A DNA stretch of 64,000 nt, from contig NZ_BPIM01000001.1 of assembly GCF_026004115.1 (NCBI RefSeq), forward strand, positions 1,821,501 through 1,885,500, written 5' to 3'. This document shows, one piece after another, positions 59,547 to 64,000 of this stretch. The translations under genes and the position numbers were made by a program. The notes beneath the pieces were generated by a model. That model saw nothing but the letters and a program-made list of their open reading frames with translations, was not told where the DNA came from and did not search any database. This DNA comes from Meiothermus sp. GTDB lineage: Bacteria; Deinococcota; Deinococci; Deinococcales; Thermaceae. Each line of letters opens with the position of its first letter. Position 1 is the stretch's first letter.

Positions 59547-61604
59547 ATGCTGACCACGCCTGAGAAAATCCTCTTCTTGATTTTAGTGCTGGCCTCGCTT
59601 TACTTTGGCGGTGGTGCGCTGCTGCGCGTGTACCGGGCCATCCGCCGGGGCCAGCCAGAAGACCGCTTCGATAATCTGCCCGCTCGGCTCGGTAGGGCCC
59701 TCTGGCAGACCCTCACCATGCAGACCGTCTTCAAGAAGCGGCCCTGGGTGAGCCTTCTGCACGCTTTCGTGTTCTATGGCTTTGTCTTTTACCTGACCGT
59801 GAACCTGGTGGATGTGCTCGAGGGCTTCTTTCCCTTCAAGGCCCGGGGGGGCTTCTGGAACGGTTACAACCTGATAGCCGACCTTCTGACTGCCCTGATC
59901 CTGGCGGGCATTGTGGGCCTGCTAATAAGGCGCTACTCCGGGGCCGGACGCAAGACCTTTCAGTGGAACGAGAAGACCCCCCTGCACGAGAAGGTGCGCC
60001 AGGGCATCCCCACCGATAGCGCCATTGTGGGGAGTTTCATCTTGTTCCATGTGGGAAGTCGCCTGCTGCACAAAGCCGCCCAGACCGCCAACCTGGACTA
60101 CGGCCCCGACCCCTTCCAGCCGGTGGCCAGCCTGGCCTCGACCATCTTCCTCTGGGTGGACGTGGACCGCATCGTGATTTTTGAGCACGTTTTCTGGTGG
60201 TTTGCCATTGGCTCCATCCTGCTCTTCATCCCTTACTTCGCCCGCTCCAAGCACATTCACCTCTTTCTGGCTCCCCTCAACCTGGCCTTCAAGAAGGAAA
60301 AACCAGGGGCCCTCTTGCCCATCGCCAAAGACTTTGAAGAGCTGGAAAAGCTGGAAAAGTTCGGGGTGGCCAGGCTGGAAGATTTTAGCTGGCCGCGCTT
60401 ACTGGACGCCTATAGCTGCATCATGTGCAACCGCTGCCAGGAGGTCTGCCCGGCCTATACCACCGGCAAGGCTCTCTCCCCGGCAGCCATTCTGATTAGC
60501 GAGCGCTACGAGCTGAACCAGATTTTGCCCGATTTTGCCGCAGGCAAGGAGAGCCCCCGCCCTCTGATGGACTTTGCCATGAACGAAGAGTCTATCTGGG
60601 CCTGTACTACCTGCAATGCCTGCATCGAGGTGTGCCCGGTGGGCAACGAGCAGATGCTGCACATCCTGGACGTGCGGCGCGAGCGGGTGATGATGCAGGG
60701 CGAGTTCCCGGCCCAGCTGAACAATGCCTTCAAGGGCATGGAGCGCAATGGCAACCCCTGGAACCTGGGGGCCGATAAGCGCATGGGCTGGACCGAGGGG
60801 CTCCCATTCGAGGTGCAAACCGTGGCCCAGAACCCCGAGGCCGAGGTGCTCTACTGGGTGGGCTGTGCACCGTCCTACGACCCCCGGGCCCAGAAAACCG
60901 CCCGGGCCTTTGCCGAAATCCTGCACGAGTCTGGGGTGAGCTGGGCGGTGCTGGGCAAGGAGGAAAAGTGCACCGGCGACGCCGCTCGCCGGGCCGGCAA
61001 CGAGTTCTTGTTCATGCAGCTCGCTACCGAGAACGTGGAGACCCTGAATGCCGCGATGGAGGCCAAACCCAAGACCATCGTGACCACCTGTCCCCACTGC
61101 TTCCACACCCTCGCCAACGAATACAAAGACTTTGGCGGTCACTACACCGTCAAGCACCACTCCGATTACATTGCCGAATTGATCGATGCGAAGAAGCTGG
61201 AAATGATCCCGATGGCGGGTGAAGTCACCTACCACGACCCCTGCTACCTGGGGCGGCACAATGGGGTGATTGCCGAACCCCGGCAGATAATCCAGGCCAC
61301 GGGCCTCAAGCTGCATGAGCCAGGACGTCATGGTAAGGAGAGCTTCTGCTGTGGGGCCGGCGGGGCGCAGTTCTGGAAAGAAGAAGAGCCTGGTAACGAG
61401 CGGGTCTCTACGAACCGCTACCGCGAACTCAAGGGTACGGGCGCAAATACTATTGCGGTGGGTTGTCCCTTCTGCATGCAGATGATGAACCTGGAAGCCA
61501 CCCAGGAACCCGAAGACCAGGCCCCCCGTGTGCTGGACATTTCCGAACTGGTGGTACAGCGCCTAAAACGCGAGCCCGCTAAGACCGGTGAGGCTACCGA
61601 TTAG
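59547..61604 (+). CDS. Membrane HdrD-like Fe-S oxidoreductase
   Basis: 685 residues. The N-terminal 240 hold about five helices, like a NarI-type haem b membrane domain, with several His on the helices (LLHAFVFYG, LFHVGSRLLHKA). Two 4Fe-4S motifs follow (CIMCNRCQEVCPAY and CTTCNACIEVCPVG, about 290-375), then two CCG domains (GCAPSYDP/CPHCFH and DPCYLGRH/CCGAGG/GCPFC). This matches the HdrD/GlpC-like fusion seen in many aerobes, probably passing electrons between a flavoprotein and quinone. The partner is unknown; in relatives it is often near electron-transfer flavoprotein genes. Confidence 0.9.
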   Translation: MLTTPEKILFLILVLASLYFGGGALLRVYRAIRRGQPEDRFDNLPARLGRALWQTLTMQTVFKKRPWVSLLHAFVFYGFVFYLTVNLVDVLEGFFPFKARGGFWNGYNLIADLLTALILAGIVGLLIRRYSGAGRKTFQWNEKTPLHEKVRQGIPTDSAIVGSFILFHVGSRLLHKAAQTANLDYGPDPFQPVASLASTIFLWVDVDRIVIFEHVFWWFAIGSILLFIPYFARSKHIHLFLAPLNLAFKKEKPGALLPIAKDFEELEKLEKFGVARLEDFSWPRLLDAYSCIMCNRCQEVCPAYTTGKALSPAAILISERYELNQILPDFAAGKESPRPLMDFAMNEESIWACTTCNACIEVCPVGNEQMLHILDVRRERVMMQGEFPAQLNNAFKGMERNGNPWNLGADKRMGWTEGLPFEVQTVAQNPEAEVLYWVGCAPSYDPRAQKTARAFAEILHESGVSWAVLGKEEKCTGDAARRAGNEFLFMQLATENVETLNAAMEAKPKTIVTTCPHCFHTLANEYKDFGGHYTVKHHSDYIAELIDAKKLEMIPMAGEVTYHDPCYLGRHNGVIAEPRQIIQATGLKLHEPGRHGKESFCCGAGGAQFWKEEEPGNERVSTNRYRELKGTGANTIAVGCPFCMQMMNLEATQEPEDQAPRVLDISELVVQRLKREPAKTGEATD

Positions 61605-61635
61605 GCTACAGGTGGGATTTGCTACACTGGTAGCC

Positions 61636-62190
61636 ATGCCCAGGCCGAATCCGCTTCGCCAGGCGACCTTTGAAGAGTTCCTGGAGCAGGAAGCAAAGAC
61701 CCAGACCCGCCATGAGTACGTGGATGGATTTGTCTTTGCGATGGCAGGCGGAACCGACTACCACAACCGCCTGGCCACGCGCTTTTTGTTGACCATTTTT
61801 CAGGCAGCCGAGGAAGCAGGATGCGAAGCCTTCGCCGAAAATATGCTGCTAAAAGTCGGCACGGCGGCCTATTACCCGGATGTTTTTGTAACCTGCGAGG
61901 AGTCTTTGGAAGGGGTGAGCTTCAAGAAAACGGCCTGCCTGGTGGTGGAGGTTCTTTCCGATGCGACGGAGGCCATAGACCGGGGTGAAAAGCTTCTCAA
62001 CTATCAGAAGCTAACGGGGTTGCAGGCATATGTGCTGGTTTCTCAGCATACTAAACGACTGGAAATTTTCCGGCGCATGGAGGACGGGGGGTGGCGCTAT
62101 GAGCTCACGGAGAACGGAGCCGTAAGGCTGCCCTGTGTCGATGTTGCTCTGAGCCTCGGCGAGCTTTACCGTGGAATACCGGTTGGGTAG
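61636..62190 (+). CDS. Uma2-family (DUF820) protein, endonuclease-like fold
   Basis: 184 residues. FEEFLEQEAKTQTRHEYVDG, YYPDVFVTCEE, VVEVLSDATEAIDRGEKLLN and GLQAYVLVSQ follow the Uma2 pattern with PD-(D/E)XK residues (Asp in PDVFV, Glu in VEVLS). Members are common in Thermaceae and cyanobacteria; a function is not proven. TACACT lies seven bases before the ATG at 61636, so the gene is probably leaderless. Confidence 0.85.
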   Translation: MPRPNPLRQATFEEFLEQEAKTQTRHEYVDGFVFAMAGGTDYHNRLATRFLLTIFQAAEEAGCEAFAENMLLKVGTAAYYPDVFVTCEESLEGVSFKKTACLVVEVLSDATEAIDRGEKLLNYQKLTGLQAYVLVSQHTKRLEIFRRMEDGGWRYELTENGAVRLPCVDVALSLGELYRGIPVG

Positions 62191-62208
62191 CCCACAGCGG
62201 GTCGGCGC

Positions 62209-62238
62209 TTGAAGTTTGCTCCTATAGCCAGGTAAACT
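62209..62238 (+). promoter_or_regulatory. Promoter of the MalK/UgpC-type gene
   Basis: TTGAAG (62209-62214) and TAAACT (62233-62238) are 18 bp apart. The 113-nt leader ends with AGGAGG before the ATG, so this gene is not leaderless. Confidence 0.5.
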
Positions 62239-62351
62239 ACCGACGTACCAGCAGCAATCCCCGATGGGCTCGCCAGGGCGAGGTCTCACAGCGCGGGAAC
62301 CGGGTACAGGCTGGCGCTCTGAGCAGCACAGCTTCAAGGTAGGAGGCCATA

Positions 62352-63497
<1,146 letters not shown>

Positions 63498-63513
63498 CGC
63501 TACGCGAGAATAC

Positions 63514-63540
63514 CCGGTACAGCGGCTTTCGCTGTGCCGG
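63514..63540 (+). terminator. Hairpin after the sugar ATPase gene
   Basis: CCGGTACAGCG (63514-63524) pairs with CGCTGTGCCGG (63530-63540), 11 bp with one wobble, loop GCTTT. Only TTACATT follows, not a full T-run. It begins 17 bp after the stop codon. Confidence 0.6.
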
Positions 63541-63594
63541 TTACATTGTGCGATAGTTGCTCATGGAAGTGGCGTGGATCGTTATGTTTTCCAC

Positions 63595-63707
63595 GTCATT
63601 GCAACCCTAAGGCCAAGCCGATGGGGAAGCCATCCAGAGCAACCCATTGGCCGGGCATAGCGACCCGCTGGATTGCTTTGTCGGCCTAAGGGCCTCCTTG
63701 CAATGAC
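63595..63707. repeat. Imperfect inverted-repeat element
   Basis: GTCATTGCAA (63595-63604) and CCCTAAGGCC (63605-63614) are matched near the other end by GGCCTAAGGG (63683-63692) and TTGCAATGAC (63698-63707). Such GTCATTGC-ended palindromic units are common bacterial intergenic repeats. Only this copy is in the window. The surrounding 63498-63725 holds no gene. Confidence 0.65.
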
Positions 63708-63725
63708 CCCAAAAGGGCGCACATG

Positions 63726-63922
63726 ATACCGGATTCAAAAAGATAATCATTCAAACTAAAGACCCCCAGAGGCTATCTTTTTGAATCCTAGAGCACACCC
63801 CCCCCGAACGGTCGGCGAAGAAAGCGCCTCCCTTCCAAAGGGGCTTACGCCCTCCGCTACGCGGATAACTTCGGCCCGGTAAGTTCGCCGCCATACGGCG
63901 GCGAACTTACCGAATCTGGTAT
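63726..63922 (-). repeat. Palindromic dispersed element, copy 6 (197 bp)
   Basis: Starts ATACCGGATTC and ends GAATCTGGTAT, in - orientation, with one middle block. The first hairpin is a perfect 15-bp palindrome, GGTAAGTTCGCCGCC / GGCGGCGAACTTACC (63878-63911). Compared with other copies it has GTAAG and CTTAC in place of GTTAG and CTAAC, a matching double change. No gene touches it. Confidence 0.92.
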
Positions 63923-63935
63923 GAGTTGCTGTAGG

Positions 63936-63961
63936 GCTTTCAGTCTTCGGCTTTGGGCTTT
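63936..63961 (-). repeat. 26-bp repeat, copy 2
   Basis: An exact inverted copy of 25977-26002 (GCTTTCAGTCTTCGGCTTTG, continuing GGCTTT). It follows repeat copy 6 by 13 bp. The remaining bases to 64000 show no feature. Confidence 0.7.
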
Positions 63962-64000
63962 CGATCAACTCGAGGTGCGACTCCGGTGATGTATCTTCTC

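Overview
The window looks like a chromosome segment of a Meiothermus-type member of the Thermaceae. The evidence is high GC, ribosomal proteins very close to Thermus (S3, S10, L4, L14, alpha subunit), MqnD of the futalosine menaquinone route, a bacillithiol gene (bshC), frequent leaderless promoters, and heavy use of the hexamer CTCGAG. The genus is inferred from remembered protein similarity; no search was run.

Layout. (1) 1-17.2 kb, + strand: the end of tuf followed by the S10, spc and alpha ribosomal operons fused into one run (rpsJ to rplQ, with secY, adk, map, infA, rpmJ and rpoA), closed by a strong hairpin. Many spacers in this run contain inverted repeats able to fold as RNA, and several proteins (L22, L17, L29, S4, S14) differ from the Thermus forms. 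(2) 17.2-25.1 kb, - strand: two tandem S41-like exported proteins that keep the serine but lack the usual lysine motif, a SpoIID-like protein, bshC, a CRP/FNR regulator, mqnD and a small holin-like membrane protein. A CI/LexA-like repressor (+) diverges from the last of these. (3) 26-32 kb: ABC-2 permease, WecA/TagO-type transferase, upp, APH-like kinase, MFS exporter and a FadR-type GntR regulator. (4) 32.3-36 kb, +: TAXI-TRAP binding protein and fused permease, divergent from the GntR gene. (5) 36-43.4 kb: c-type cytochrome-like protein, DUF4160 protein, holA, Na+/Ca2+ exchanger, an exported protein plus a CHASE2 membrane protein, and a divergent secreted caspase-like protease. (6) 43.4-48.7 kb: AMIN amidase, the TldD/TldE pair, a decayed DinB-like gene and a GNAT acetyltransferase. 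(7) 48.8-55.8 kb, +: a complete Liv-type ABC importer with an acyl-CoA synthetase embedded in it. (8) 55.9-63.5 kb: Asp23 protein, nusB, folD, a DUF212 membrane protein, CAP protein, a membrane HdrD-like Fe-S oxidoreductase, a Uma2-family protein and a MalK/UgpC-type ATPase.

The most striking non-genic feature is a dispersed palindromic element with six copies in 64 kb (127-277 bp, ends ATACC(A/G)GATTC). Its hairpin arms covary between copies. Five of its twelve ends contact the 3' end of a reading frame, either supplying the last codons and stop or starting on the final base of the stop codon. The second theme is structured spacer RNA in the ribosomal operon, including a pseudoknot-like arrangement just upstream of rpsD. 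Both were read directly from the sequence; the functions proposed for them are inference.
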